Source: Gemmatimonadota bacterium (lineage in GTDB: Bacteria > Gemmatimonadota > Gemmatimonadetes > Gemmatimonadales > Gemmatimonadaceae). From it: a stretch of DNA of 64,000 nucleotides. The stretch covers positions 1 to 64,000 of the forward strand of contig JAIOPJ010000048.1 in NCBI GenBank assembly GCA_021413975.1. The letters are read 5' to 3'. The translations under genes and the position numbers were made by a program. Below the pieces are notes generated by a model, which saw only the letters and a list, made by a program, of their open reading frames with translations, did not search any database and was not told the origin of the DNA. Positions 37,573 to 46,178 of the stretch are shown one piece after another; the stretch's first letter is position 1; each line of letters begins with the position of its first letter.

Positions 37573-38805
37573 TCATTCGTGCCGTATCGCATCGATCGGC
37601 GACAGCCGCGCCGCCCTGAGCGCGGGGTACAGCCCGAACCCGATCCCGATCGCGACGGACAGCCCCGCCGCCACGAGGATCGTCGCTGGCGTGATCGCGG
37701 CCTCTACCGGCGCCTTCGTCTGCGCGCGCATGATCGCCGCGGTCGCGAAGGCGATCGACAGTCCGAGGGCCACGCCGATCGTCGCGCCGAAGCTCGTGAT
37801 CGCCACGGACTCCGAGAGGAACTGCACCAGGATGTCGCGGTCGCGCGCGCCCGTCGCCTTGCGGATCCCGATCTCCCGCGTGCGCTCGGCCACCGACGCG
37901 AGCAGCACGTTCATGATCCCGATCCCGCCCACGAGCAGCGAAACGCCCGTGATCGCTCCCATGAGCAACTTGAAGACCAGCATCCCCTGCGCGATCTGCT
38001 TCACGCGCCCCTGATTGGTGCTCACCTCCGCACGGTCCTTCCACTTGGGGCCGTACCCCGACGTCATCCACGCTTCCACCTCACGGCGGACGCGCTCCAC
38101 CTCCTCGATGCCGGGCGCCACGACGGAGATCGTGGGGGAGCGTGACCCCTGCAGGGAGCGGGAGACGTCGTCCACGGGTACGACCGCCAACAACACCTCC
38201 GGGCCCGATCGGCCGCCCGAGACCACGCCGATGACCCGGTGCGGGTGACCACCCAGCGGGACCATGAGCCCGAGCGCCTTGGTCGGCGCGAGGCTGTCGC
38301 CCGCGACCACGCCCGCCGCGCGGGTGTTGAGCACGGCCACCGCGGTGTCCGTGTCGGCGAAGATGCGGCCGGCGAGGAGCGTCATCTCCTCCTGCGCGAA
38401 GTAGGTCGAGAGCGTCCCGAAGACGGCGAAGCCGCGCGGGCCGGTCAGCGTGTCGAGCATCACCATCGACGCGCCCATGCTCATCAGCTGCAGCTTGGTC
38501 TCGCCCTTCACGGCATCGCCGAGTGAGCGGGCATCGTTGCCGGTGAAACGGATGATGTCGGTGCGGCGCACGAACTGACCGTCGAGCCGAGCACTCGTCG
38601 AGGGCACGACGGTGACGCCGAGCAGGTCGGTGGTCTTCGCGATCTGCTCGCGGGCGAAGGCTTCGACGCCGTCCCCCATGGAGAGGACCGACACCATCGC
38701 CCCGACCCCCATGACCACACCCAGCGTGGAGAGGAGGGTGCGGAGCGGGTTGCCTCGGAGGGCGTCGAAGCCGACCGAGAGCGAACTGCGGGGGGAGATG
38801 GGCAT
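37573..38805 (-). CDS. MacB-like ABC permease (periplasmic core plus FtsX-type membrane domain)
   Basis: The 410-aa protein has a first transmembrane helix near 20-45 (TLLSTLGVVMGVGAMVSV), a large periplasmic MacB_PCD-type domain (about 50-280) and three C-terminal helices. The FtsX-like loop is NVLLASVAERTREIGIRKATGARD, and the ending is LYPALRAARLSPIDAIRHE. These permeases work with a MacB/LolD-type ATPase in mechanotransmission, lipoprotein or peptide export. No ATPase gene is adjacent in the window, so the partner must be elsewhere. The start at 38805 places the first helix correctly; there is no clear Shine-Dalgarno. Confidence 0.88.
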   Translation of the reverse strand: MPISPRSSLSVGFDALRGNPLRTLLSTLGVVMGVGAMVSVLSMGDGVEAFAREQIAKTTDLLGVTVVPSTSARLDGQFVRRTDIIRFTGNDARSLGDAVKGETKLQLMSMGASMVMLDTLTGPRGFAVFGTLSTYFAQEEMTLLAGRIFADTDTAVAVLNTRAAGVVAGDSLAPTKALGLMVPLGGHPHRVIGVVSGGRSGPEVLLAVVPVDDVSRSLQGSRSPTISVVAPGIEEVERVRREVEAWMTSGYGPKWKDRAEVSTNQGRVKQIAQGMLVFKLLMGAITGVSLLVGGIGIMNVLLASVAERTREIGIRKATGARDRDILVQFLSESVAITSFGATIGVALGLSIAFATAAIMRAQTKAPVEAAITPATILVAAGLSVAIGIGFGLYPALRAARLSPIDAIRHE

Positions 38806-38987
38806 CGGAGCGGGCGCGGGTACGGAAGAGGGCGATCGAGGACGCCGGGAGAGGAACTTCGCGTTCCCCAGGCGTGCCTCTGCGCCTTGGCCTGACTCTT
38901 TACGCCTCGGCCAGACCGTAGTTTCGCGGTCGGGAGCACCTGGCGCGAGGCGATACGCCGTGGGGCGAAACCCGCCTGCCACAAGGG

Positions 38988-39016
38988 TTGAATGCCCCCC
39001 GCCCTCCGGCTACTTT
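38988..39016 (+). promoter_or_regulatory. Sigma-70-type promoter of tRNA-Asn
   Basis: TTGAAT (38988-38993) and TACTTT (39011-39016) are separated by exactly 17 bases and lie 11 bases before the tRNA. It is the best -35/-10 pair seen in the window. Confidence 0.75.
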
Positions 39017-39027
39017 TCTCCGTCTAC

Positions 39028-39100
39028 GGCCGCGTAGCTCAGCTGGTAGAGCAGGTGACTGTTAATCACCGGGTCACAGGTTCGAGTCCTGTCGCGGTCG
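39028..39100 (+). tRNA. tRNA-Asn (anticodon GTT)
   Basis: The 73-nt sequence folds as a standard cloverleaf. The acceptor stem is GGCCGCG/CGCGGTC with one G-U pair, the D-arm is GCTC...GAGC, the anticodon arm is GGTGA-CTGTTAA-TCACC with GTT at 39061-39063, and the T-arm is ACAGG-TTCGAGT-CCTGT. CCA is not encoded. A T-run follows at once and a perfect hairpin at 39124-39151 may end the transcript. Confidence 0.97.
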
Positions 39101-39123
39101 CTTTTTCGTCCGGACGCTTTGCG

Positions 39124-39151
39124 AAGGGCCAGCCATCACCGGCTGGCCCTT
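39124..39151 (+). terminator. Terminator downstream of tRNA-Asn
   Basis: A perfect 11-bp stem (AAGGGCCAGCC / GGCTGGCCCTT) with a 6-base loop ends in TTT. It lies before the next gene, so it separates the tRNA from the serine hydrolase. Confidence 0.75.
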
Positions 39152-39247
39152 TCGCGTTCCCTGGCGGCGGCGAATTGCCGTGCGGGCCTCGCGGCCGCAA
39201 CTTCACCCCCGTCGGCCACCCTGACCTCACGACCGGAGCGGATCCCC

Positions 39248-40906
39248 ATGCGACCGACCGTTGCCCTCGCCTCGCTCGTCGTCCTGATCGCACCCGCGGG
39301 CCTCGCGGCCCAGGGCCCGCTCTCTGCGCTCGATCGCCGCGTGGACTCGGTCTTCACGGCCTTCAGCCGCACCTCCACACCCGGGTGTGCCGTGGGCGTC
39401 GACCGCAACGGTCAGGCACTCGTGCGGCGCGCCTACGGCATGGCGAACCTCGAGAGCGGCACGCCCTTCACCGTCGGCACCATCTCCGAGAGCGGCTCCA
39501 CCGCCAAGCAGTTCGTCGCGGCCGGCCTCGTCATGCTCGCGCTCGACGGCGTCCTCTCGCTCGGCGACGACGTCTCCAAGTGGGTCCCCGAAGTGAAGGG
39601 CTTCGGCAAGCGCATCACCGTCCGCCAACTGCTCAGCCACACGAGCGGGATCCCGGATCGTTACGCGTTGCACGACGTGCAAGGCCGTGCCGCGGGAGAG
39701 GTCGACCACCCCAACGCCGAGGTGCTCGACATCGTCTCGCATCTGCGCGACCTGAACTTCGATCCCGGCGAGGACTATCTCTACAGCAACACGGGCTACG
39801 TGGTCGCGGTGGCCGTGCTCGAGCGCGCGAGCGGCAAGTCGCTCCAGGCCTTCACCGACGAGCGGATCTTCCGCCCGCTCGGCATGACGAGCACGCGCTG
39901 GCGCGAGGACCACCGAGTCGTGGTCCCGGGCCGGGCGGCGGCTTACGGTGGCACGGCGGCAACCGGCTTCCGCAACGACCATCCGTTCACTCGCGTCTTC
40001 GGCAGCGGCGGGCTCCTGCTGACCGTCGACGACTTCCTCAGATGGTCGAACGCGTTCCAGACCGGCGAGGGACGCTGGGGGGCGATCCGCGATTCCCTGA
40101 GCGCGGTCGTTCGCCTCAACGACGGCACTGCCATCACCTACGGCCTGGGGGTCACCACCGACGCGTGGCGCGGCGTGCGGCGCGTATCGCACACGGGCTC
40201 CACCGGCGGCTACCGAGCGGCACTCTATCGCTTCCCCCAGCAGGCGGTCTCGGTCGCGCTGCTCTGCAACATCGGTGCGGCCAACCCGGGTGGCCTCGCG
40301 ACGAGCGTCGCCGCGATCGTCCTCGGCGAGGCGCTCGAACCGGTGCGCGCCGAGGCGGTCCCGGCGATCGCCCTCGCGCCACAGGCGCTCGCGGCGATCG
40401 TCGGTCGCTACCACTCGCCGCGAACCGAGGAGGCGATGATCCTCGAGGTGCGCAACGACCAGCTCGTGGACAGTCTCAGCGGCATGGTGCTGGTGCCGTG
40501 GGAGGCGGATCGGTTCCACGTGCGCGGCGCGCAGGCCGAGGTGCTCGTCACGCGCGATGGGGCGCGACCGGGACTGCGCACCACTGCGCCGGCCGCCCGG
40601 GCGAACGACTTCGTGCGCGTCGAGTCACCCGATCGCTCGGCGGCCGCGCTCGCCGCCTACGCAGGCACCTACCGCAGCCCCGAACTCGACGCGGCGTTCA
40701 CGTTCGTCGTGCGCGACGGAGCGCTCACGCTCGACCGGGGCTGGCGCGGCAGTGCGCGACTCGGCGCGCTCTACCGCGACGGCTTCACCATGCCGGGCGG
40801 AGAGATCCTGCGCTTCACGCGAGACGCGCGCGGACGCGTCACCGGGTTCGTGCTGTGGGCAGGGCGGGTGCGGCACCTCCGGTTCGACCGCGCGCCGACG
40901 AGTTGA
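39248..40906 (+). CDS. Secreted beta-lactamase-fold serine hydrolase (class C/DD-peptidase-like) with C-terminal beta domain
   Basis: The 552-aa protein has a signal peptide (1-22, ending LAAQG) and the three motifs of the beta-lactamase/transpeptidase fold: S84-T-A-K87, Y179-S-N181 and H315-T-G317 (HTG in place of KTG). The last 180 residues form two beta-rich repeats (YAGTYRSPELDAAF..., RYHSPRTEEAM...), like the lipocalin-like extension of esterase or D-aminopeptidase members. It could hydrolyse peptides, esters or wall fragments; HTG is commoner in esterases and peptidases than in true lactamases. The start has GGAGCGGA about seven bases upstream. It is a single-gene unit. Confidence 0.85.
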   Translation: MRPTVALASLVVLIAPAGLAAQGPLSALDRRVDSVFTAFSRTSTPGCAVGVDRNGQALVRRAYGMANLESGTPFTVGTISESGSTAKQFVAAGLVMLALDGVLSLGDDVSKWVPEVKGFGKRITVRQLLSHTSGIPDRYALHDVQGRAAGEVDHPNAEVLDIVSHLRDLNFDPGEDYLYSNTGYVVAVAVLERASGKSLQAFTDERIFRPLGMTSTRWREDHRVVVPGRAAAYGGTAATGFRNDHPFTRVFGSGGLLLTVDDFLRWSNAFQTGEGRWGAIRDSLSAVVRLNDGTAITYGLGVTTDAWRGVRRVSHTGSTGGYRAALYRFPQQAVSVALLCNIGAANPGGLATSVAAIVLGEALEPVRAEAVPAIALAPQALAAIVGRYHSPRTEEAMILEVRNDQLVDSLSGMVLVPWEADRFHVRGAQAEVLVTRDGARPGLRTTAPAARANDFVRVESPDRSAAALAAYAGTYRSPELDAAFTFVVRDGALTLDRGWRGSARLGALYRDGFTMPGGEILRFTRDARGRVTGFVLWAGRVRHLRFDRAPTS

Positions 40907-40927
40907 GCCAGACCCGACCGCCCGAAC

Positions 40928-41401
40928 TCAGCGCGGTTGCCTGCACCCGTACGCGTTGCTGTTGAACCCGGGCACCGCCTCCGTCGACACCAATCTCACC
41001 TCGAGGGTGTCGGTCGCGCCGGCGCGCACCGCCACGCGACACTGCAGCGTGCGATAGCCCTCGGCGGCGATGACCAGCCGTTGACGCCCGGCAGGCAGCA
41101 GGGTGAGGACCGCGTAGCCGTCGGCGCGCGAGCGACCGAGTTCCTGCTTCGTCTCCTGCGTCGAAAGGAGGGCGTTGGTGATCGGCACCCGGGTCACGGC
41201 GGCGGTCGCGGCCGACTGACGGTTCCCGACGACGAACGACGCGCCGCGCTCCCAGTGGACGAACGCCACGATCCACCCGCTGTCCGCGGACGCGACGGGC
41301 GCGTCCTGCGCCGACGCACGAACGGCACCCGCGGCCAAGGCCGCGAGCGCCGTCGTCGTGTGGATCACGCGTCTCAGGTGCTGCCGGAGGACCGCTCGCA
41401 T
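40928..41401 (-). CDS. Secreted 157-aa protein with carboxypeptidase-regulatory-like fold
   Basis: After a signal peptide (about 1-32, cleavage near ASAQ) the protein contains a short beta-sandwich pattern (GYAVLTLLPAGRQRLVIAAE...TLQCRVAVRAGATDTLEVRL), typical of CarboxypepD_reg or PEGA-type surface domains. Two cysteines may form a disulfide. I do not recognise a specific family. GGAGCAGGG upstream of the ATG supports the start. Its 3' end is 21 bp from the convergent serine hydrolase gene; the CocE gene is 62 bp upstream on the other side in the same direction, so the two may be co-transcribed. Confidence 0.6.
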   Translation of the reverse strand: MRAVLRQHLRRVIHTTTALAALAAGAVRASAQDAPVASADSGWIVAFVHWERGASFVVGNRQSAATAAVTRVPITNALLSTQETKQELGRSRADGYAVLTLLPAGRQRLVIAAEGYRTLQCRVAVRAGATDTLEVRLVSTEAVPGFNSNAYGCRQPR

Positions 41402-41463
41402 CGCCCTGCTCCATTGGTGGGGACGACGCGAAGCTAGGCCATGCGCCTGAAGCGCGCGAGAGG

Positions 41464-43452
41464 TCAGCGTGGCGGCGTCACCACCGTCAGCGTGATCCGT
41501 GATGGCGTCTGTCGCCCATTGTGTACCGCGTTGAGCGCGGCGACACCGACCGACTCGTCGTAATTGCGCCCACCCGTGTTCAGGTTGCGGTCGAAGCGCG
41601 GGAAGTTGCTGCTCGTGACCTCGACCCGGATCCGGTGACCCGGCGCGAACCAGTTGCTCGTGTTGAGCGGCCCGAGCTTGACCTCGTAGACCTTCCCGTT
41701 CTCCATGAACACTTCCTTGTCGTAGCCTTCGCGGTAGCGCACGCGCTGGATCGTCTCGTCCAGGTTGTAGGCGCGGCCGTCGGGATAGACGTCGAGCAGC
41801 TTCACCGTGAAGTCGGTGTCGCGCGCGTTCGACGAAACGAAGAGCGTCACCTCCACCGGCCCGCTCACTTCGACGCCGTCGGCCAGCGGATCCGTCGAGT
41901 AGACCAGGATGTCCGGACGCTCTTCCATCTTCTGCTGGTCCATCGCGCCCGCCTGCACCGCATTGCCGGTGCAGCAGACGTTGCCGCCGTACGAGGGCAC
42001 CGGCTTCATGGGATCGTAGGTGAAGGTGTCGCGCGCTCCCGCGCGCGCGCCCGGCACCTGCGACACGAGCCGCCCGTCACCCAGCCGCGAGTTCGCGCGC
42101 CCGCTGCTCGTGAGGAAGTAAGTGACCGGCTTCGCACCCCGCGGCGGCCAGACGTCGGACGTCTGCCACCGGTTGCTCCCCATCGTGAAGTACCGCACAT
42201 GCGGCAGCGTGTCGAGCACGCCGTTGTCCGCACCCTTGAGGAACCGGTCGAAGTACGCCCACGTCATCGCGTCGTAGTCGAGGCGTGCGTCCCCCATCGA
42301 GCGCTCGCCCACCACCGTGTTCTCGGTCGCGCGCTTGTACGAGCAGTGCGCCACCGGGGCGATCACCGCGTACTGCGCGTCGCGCACCGCCTGCGTGGTC
42401 CCCTTGGTCCGTGCGTGGTTGAAGAGCGCGAGGTTCGGCCCCACCGAGACGTCGTACCAGCTCATGAACCAGTAGCCCGGCACGCTGATCGGCATGTCGT
42501 CGTGGTAGAGGCCGCCGCCCTTGTACCAGGCCGGGTCGTTCGGCGTGCGCTGGATCATCCGGCCGCCGGTGCCCGCAGGCACCGCGTCGGCGAACGGCCC
42601 GCGCGGACCATCGACCGCGCGGAGCAGGTCCTGCACGGGGAGATGCCGCAGCGCCTGCGCCCAGTCCACCGGCGGCTTCTGTGACGCGAGGTCCCAGTAC
42701 TTCGAGACGCGCTCGATGTCCTCGCGCGTGAGGTCCCGCGGCAGCATCGGCCGCTGCCCATCCTGAACCCCGTACAGCCAGGCGATGAACAGCATCTGCA
42801 CCGCCCCGCCCCGGTACCAGTTCCCCTGCTCGTACCAGCCACCCACGCGTCCGACCCCCGCACCGTAGCCCTGCGGGATCATGGCGCCGAGCGCCGGGTG
42901 CCCGCGCGATGCCGCGGCCATCTGCCACTCGGCGGTCGACGAGCACCCGATCAGTCCGACCTTGCCGTTGGACCAGGACTGCGCCGCGAGCCAACTGAAG
43001 GTGTCATCGGCATCGGTGAGTGGAGGACCGAGGATGTCCCACTCCCCCTCGGAGAAGAAGCGCCCCCGTTCGTTCTGCACCACGTACGCATAGCCGCGCC
43101 GCACGGCGTCCATCGCCGTGCTCACGTCGCGCGCCATGCCGTTGCGCACGTCCCACCAGTTGAAGTTGTAGGGCGTGCGACTCAGTACCACCGGCGCCTT
43201 GATCGACGCGTCGCGCGGCCGGTAGATGTCCGCCTGCAGCCGCACCCCGTCGCGCATGCCGATCATCACCTTGCGCTCGACGATCGCGATGCGGTCGAGC
43301 TCGCGGAGTTGCTGCTCGCGCGCCGCGCGCTGTTCGGCGGTCGGCGGCGCCTGCGGTTGCGCCGGGAGCGGCGCGGCGGAGGCCAAGAGGGTCGCGGCGA
43401 GCGCACGGGCCGCGAACGGGGACCACGGGAGGCGACGGAACTCGTTTCGCAT
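41464..43452 (-). CDS. Secreted CocE/NonD-type hydrolase (X-Pro dipeptidyl-peptidase S15 family)
   Basis: The 662-aa protein has a signal peptide (1-31, ending LPAQP), an alpha/beta-hydrolase domain with [21 protein letters not shown], the nucleophile elbow GCSSTAEWQ and the His in [13 protein letters not shown]-terminal jelly-roll domain follows (about 470-662, [20 protein letters not shown] and [20 protein letters not shown]). This is the CocE/PepX layout used on esters, acylated amino acids or X-Pro peptides. The elbow GxSxxx differs slightly from the common GxSYxG. The enzyme is periplasmic or secreted; its substrate is unknown. Confidence 0.9.
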   Translation of the reverse strand: MRNEFRRLPWSPFAARALAATLLASAAPLPAQPQAPPTAEQRAAREQQLRELDRIAIVERKVMIGMRDGVRLQADIYRPRDASIKAPVVLSRTPYNFNWWDVRNGMARDVSTAMDAVRRGYAYVVQNERGRFFSEGEWDILGPPLTDADDTFSWLAAQSWSNGKVGLIGCSSTAEWQMAAASRGHPALGAMIPQGYGAGVGRVGGWYEQGNWYRGGAVQMLFIAWLYGVQDGQRPMLPRDLTREDIERVSKYWDLASQKPPVDWAQALRHLPVQDLLRAVDGPRGPFADAVPAGTGGRMIQRTPNDPAWYKGGGLYHDDMPISVPGYWFMSWYDVSVGPNLALFNHARTKGTTQAVRDAQYAVIAPVAHCSYKRATENTVVGERSMGDARLDYDAMTWAYFDRFLKGADNGVLDTLPHVRYFTMGSNRWQTSDVWPPRGAKPVTYFLTSSGRANSRLGDGRLVSQVPGARAGARDTFTYDPMKPVPSYGGNVCCTGNAVQAGAMDQQKMEERPDILVYSTDPLADGVEVSGPVEVTLFVSSNARDTDFTVKLLDVYPDGRAYNLDETIQRVRYREGYDKEVFMENGKVYEVKLGPLNTSNWFAPGHRIRVEVTSSNFPRFDRNLNTGGRNYDESVGVAALNAVHNGRQTPSRITLTVVTPPR

Positions 43453-43959
43453 CGGTCGACCGGGCTGGTGGGCGCGTGGACCGGCGGACGCACCGGCGCG
43501 TGCTGACCGGGGCCGGCCCTCGCGCCGTGGCAGTGCCGTCCCACCTGCAATACCGGGCGCGCCCGGACCGGCTGCAAGTCAGTCATTCCCGCTCGCCGTG
43601 TGAGGGAACCTCCGGGGCCCCCGTGCATGGAGATTCTCCACCCTCTCCGATGAATCTGGACTGACCTCATCGCATTTCTGACCTTGCAGCTGTGAACACC
43701 CTCTAGTGCGGCGCCCACCCCGAGAACTTGCGGCGCTCGCGCGGAGTGGCCTGGTAACTCGCGTCGCCGCCCGGCCGGCGCCCCTGTGACGGCCGACTCC
43801 AAGGCCCAACTGGCGAACCGAAGATCATTGGGAACTGAACTGAGGTCGTGGCAGTGGCAGCGCAATCGCTGAGGCAAAGGTCGACAGCACACCGCTCTAC
43901 TATTTCATTTTACGGAGCACTCCACTGCTCGCTCGCCCTCCGCTTCAGAGAAACTTCCA
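43453..43959. other. 507-bp intergenic region at the edge of the atypical islet
   Basis: No convincing full gene is present. It contains a short minus-strand frame (43703-43828) described separately and, just before the next gene, an A/T-rich patch TACTATTTCATTTTAC (about 43898-43913) that is a likely promoter. The base composition drifts away from the surrounding GC-rich coding sequence. Confidence 0.5.
43703..43828 (-). pseudogene. Possible 41-aa gene or C-terminal gene remnant
   Basis: An ATG-started 41-codon frame encodes a product that begins MIFGSPVGPWSRPSQ and ends RKFSGWAPH. The composition is protein-like and the third codon positions are mostly G or C, unlike the other frames here. 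It may be the tail of a decayed gene at an islet boundary, a real small protein, or chance. Confidence 0.25.
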
Positions 43960-44958
43960 ATGCCGACTAGCTGCCCACGCTGTTACTCCGCGGTGCCAGA
44001 CGCCGCGAGACGATGCCCGCAATGCGACTACCCACATGCGTTCGAACCAGTGAAGGACGGTATCGTGCGCGCCATCAACATTCCTCTAGCCAAGGGAATC
44101 TTGGTTCACCGCGAGATTGCGGCCGATCCGCCGGAGATGCAGCGCTTGGCCTTGTTCTTCGAGAAGGTGTTGACGTTCTCGCAGACCGGAACCCTTTCGC
44201 CGGGAGTCGACGGAGCGGAGATCGAACGCAGCCTCGCCTACCTCGCAGAACACGGCGTCGTTAACCGGATCGTGCTTGGGATGCCGGCACCAATCGACTT
44301 CGGCATGGTTGACGAGCACGGCCGTCACTCACGATTGAGCGACTCCTGGCGTGCCGCCTCAGAGTGGTACATCGACGGCCCCGCGATGCACCCATACATG
44401 CTGCCGGCCGGTGTACCACACTCGGAGCGCATGCGGCGTTTCGCTAACAACGGTTCCTACCGCGACGCTCCGATCGCCGTACACCTCCCGACGCTGCGAG
44501 ATGCCGCAGCCACCGACTCGCCCGTCAGCGTCGTCGAGGTGACGCTGCGCAACATTCCCTTGCCGGCGGAGAACACGCCGTGGGACGAGATCATCGCCTT
44601 CCGCAACGACCCAGAGACGCAGCGCCAGTTTCGAGCGCTTCGGCAGTGGATGCGTGGCCGACTCGCGTGCGGGACGCCAGCGGACGAACTGCAAGCTGAG
44701 ATCGACGCCATGCTCTCGGACTTCCGGACGTTTATGCGGGGCGCGCAGATGTCGGGCCGACTGGCGAAGTTGAAGGCGATCGTCTACACAGGTCTCGATA
44801 TTGGACTAATGCTTAAAGGATACCCTCCGGTGCTGACCACAGGCGACCTCCTGTTCGAACGGCTCGAGCGCGGCGTGCCGACGGTCGAAAACGACAAGCT
44901 CGCTCCGGGCAGAGAGATCGCGTATCTGGACTCTGTTCGGACCCGATTTGCCGACTGA
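43960..44958 (+). CDS. Orphan protein with N-terminal zinc ribbon (332 aa)
   Basis: The protein opens with a compact zinc ribbon CPRCYSAVPDAARRCPQC (residues 5-22), then a long alpha/beta region with no motif I can name (GILVHREIAADPPEMQRL, NIPLPAENTPWDEIIAFRND, QFRALRQWMRGRL). The segment W-D-E-I-I-A-F-R-N-D followed by a charged helix resembles toxin- or defence-associated proteins of unknown function, but I cannot assign it. Codon use is atypical for the window (for example CTA, CTT, AAA and GGA in 44805-44819), and the upstream region is A/T-richer, so horizontal acquisition is likely. No membrane segment or signal peptide is visible. Confidence 0.7.
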   Translation: MPTSCPRCYSAVPDAARRCPQCDYPHAFEPVKDGIVRAINIPLAKGILVHREIAADPPEMQRLALFFEKVLTFSQTGTLSPGVDGAEIERSLAYLAEHGVVNRIVLGMPAPIDFGMVDEHGRHSRLSDSWRAASEWYIDGPAMHPYMLPAGVPHSERMRRFANNGSYRDAPIAVHLPTLRDAAATDSPVSVVEVTLRNIPLPAENTPWDEIIAFRNDPETQRQFRALRQWMRGRLACGTPADELQAEIDAMLSDFRTFMRGAQMSGRLAKLKAIVYTGLDIGLMLKGYPPVLTTGDLLFERLERGVPTVENDKLAPGREIAYLDSVRTRFAD

Positions 44959-44962
44959 GTCG

Positions 44963-45316
44963 ATGGCCCGCACCCCTGGGACCTTCCCCGACGACGCCCG
45001 CCTCCGCCGAATGGACTACTGCCAGGCACCGGCGACCGTGTACTTTTTCGTCTCCACCGACGATTGGTACCGACGATCGGTGGCATGTGAACACTGCGTG
45101 TTGGATCGCGGACGCCTCGTTCGCCCACGCAGTCCAGACCACCGGAAGGCGTCCTGCCGCGTGTTCTTCGCCGCGACTCGCGTGTGCAACCTCGACACCC
45201 GTCTGAAGGACGAGTTCTGGCGTCTCTCGCCTGCCCAGTGCGATCGCCAGCTACGGGCGGCCGAGTTCCTCGGACAGCTGCCTACCTTCATTGCTGCATA
45301 TCGGATCGCCACTTGA
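44963..45316 (+). CDS. Hypothetical 117-aa protein in the atypical islet
   Basis: This frame starts 4 bp after the zinc-ribbon gene; a TTG at 44948 overlapping that gene is an alternative start. The product has a YFFVSTDDWYRRS segment, four cysteines (CEHC and others) and a C-terminal amphipathic helix (ECD-free, QLRAAEFLGQLPTFIAAY). The opening PDDARLRRMDYC...YFFVST faintly recalls REP-associated tyrosine transposases, but the catalytic HUH motif is absent. Overlapping frames on the other strand are also open, so coding status is uncertain. Confidence 0.4.
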   Translation: MARTPGTFPDDARLRRMDYCQAPATVYFFVSTDDWYRRSVACEHCVLDRGRLVRPRSPDHRKASCRVFFAATRVCNLDTRLKDEFWRLSPAQCDRQLRAAEFLGQLPTFIAAYRIAT

Positions 45317-45529
45317 CCTCGGAACCCATCTCGCAATGACGACACTGACGGATCCCGAACCACGCATTCAATCGGAGCCGCTCGATCGGAGAGCCAACGC
45401 AGCCTGCTGGTCCACGGACTCGCTTACCGCTGTCAAGCGTCAGAGCATTTGATGGCAGCTCGCCGCCCGCATCCGCAAGCGTGCACCAGTAACTCCGAGC
45501 GCACCGCGCCGATCGCACCGACCGCGGTG

Positions 45530-45535
45530 TAGATT
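45530..45535 (+). promoter_or_regulatory. -10 element TAGATT, leaderless start of the DUF1697 gene
   Basis: TAGATT is followed by CCCCAAG and the TTG start at 45543 (seven-base spacer). No Shine-Dalgarno is present. Confidence 0.65.
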
Positions 45536-45542
45536 CCCCAAG

Positions 45543-46058
45543 TTGACCACCTACATCGCCCTCCTCCGCGCCGTGAACGTCGGCGGCACCGGCAAGCTCC
45601 CCATGGCCGACCTCCGCGCGCTCTGCACGAAGGCCGGCTTCACCGGCGTCCGCACCTACATCGCCAGCGGCAACGTCGTCTTCTCGAGCGGGCTCTCGGC
45701 GTCCAAGGCGCGAGTGACGCTCGAGGCCGCGCTCGCCAAGCGCCTCGACAAGGGCACGCAGGTGATCATCCGCACCGCGGACGAACTCGAGGCGATCATC
45801 GCCGCGAACCCGTTTCCGGAAGCGGAGCCGAACCGGCTCATCGTCGTCTTCCTCTCGCGCGAGGAGTCGGCGACCGTGCTCGACGGCTGGAAGATCCCGG
45901 GCCGCGAGCGGCTCGCGCTCGTGGGCCGCGAGCTCTTCATCCACTATCCCGACGGCATGGGGCAGTCGAAGCTGAAGGTGCCGTTCGCCGACCAGGGCAC
46001 GGGTCGGAACATGAACTCGGTGCGGGCCCTGCTCGAGATGGCGCGCGCTCGGGTCTAG
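45543..46058 (+). CDS. DUF1697 family protein
   Basis: The 171-aa protein matches DUF1697 from its first residues: YIALLRAVNVGGTGKLPMAD, GFTGVRTYIASGNVVFSS, a central AELEAII-type helix, NRLIVVFLS and the C-terminal KLKVPF...GTGRNMNSV. The family is widespread and cytosolic; its biochemical role is not established. The TTG start is fixed by agreement with the family N-terminus and by the TAGATT hexamer seven bases upstream. It is a single gene flanked by the atypical islet and an S9 peptidase gene. Confidence 0.85.
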   Translation: MTTYIALLRAVNVGGTGKLPMADLRALCTKAGFTGVRTYIASGNVVFSSGLSASKARVTLEAALAKRLDKGTQVIIRTADELEAIIAANPFPEAEPNRLIVVFLSREESATVLDGWKIPGRERLALVGRELFIHYPDGMGQSKLKVPFADQGTGRNMNSVRALLEMARARV

Positions 46059-46109
46059 GCGGTCGCGTCGCTCGGGCGGCAGCGCGGACCGTTCTCGCGA
46101 GGACGGACG

Positions 46110-46138
46110 TTGCGTGGCCGATGGAGGTGCGGTAACGT
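46110..46138 (+). promoter_or_regulatory. Sigma-70-type promoter of the S9 peptidase gene
   Basis: TTGCGT (46110-46115) and TAACGT (46133-46138) are 17 bases apart. The start codon is 40 bases further on, so this gene has a normal leader. Confidence 0.5.
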
Positions 46139-46178
46139 CGCTGGAGCGCGACCGTCCTCCCCCCAGCCCGAAGGTGCC

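Noticed and set aside
43266-43892. A 208-codon minus-strand frame over the islet boundary
   Set aside because: Overlaps the CocE N-terminus in another frame and has no signal, domain or consistent codon bias.
44963-45316. REP-associated tyrosine transposase
   Set aside because: Only a faint N-terminal resemblance; the HUH metal motif and catalytic Tyr context are missing.
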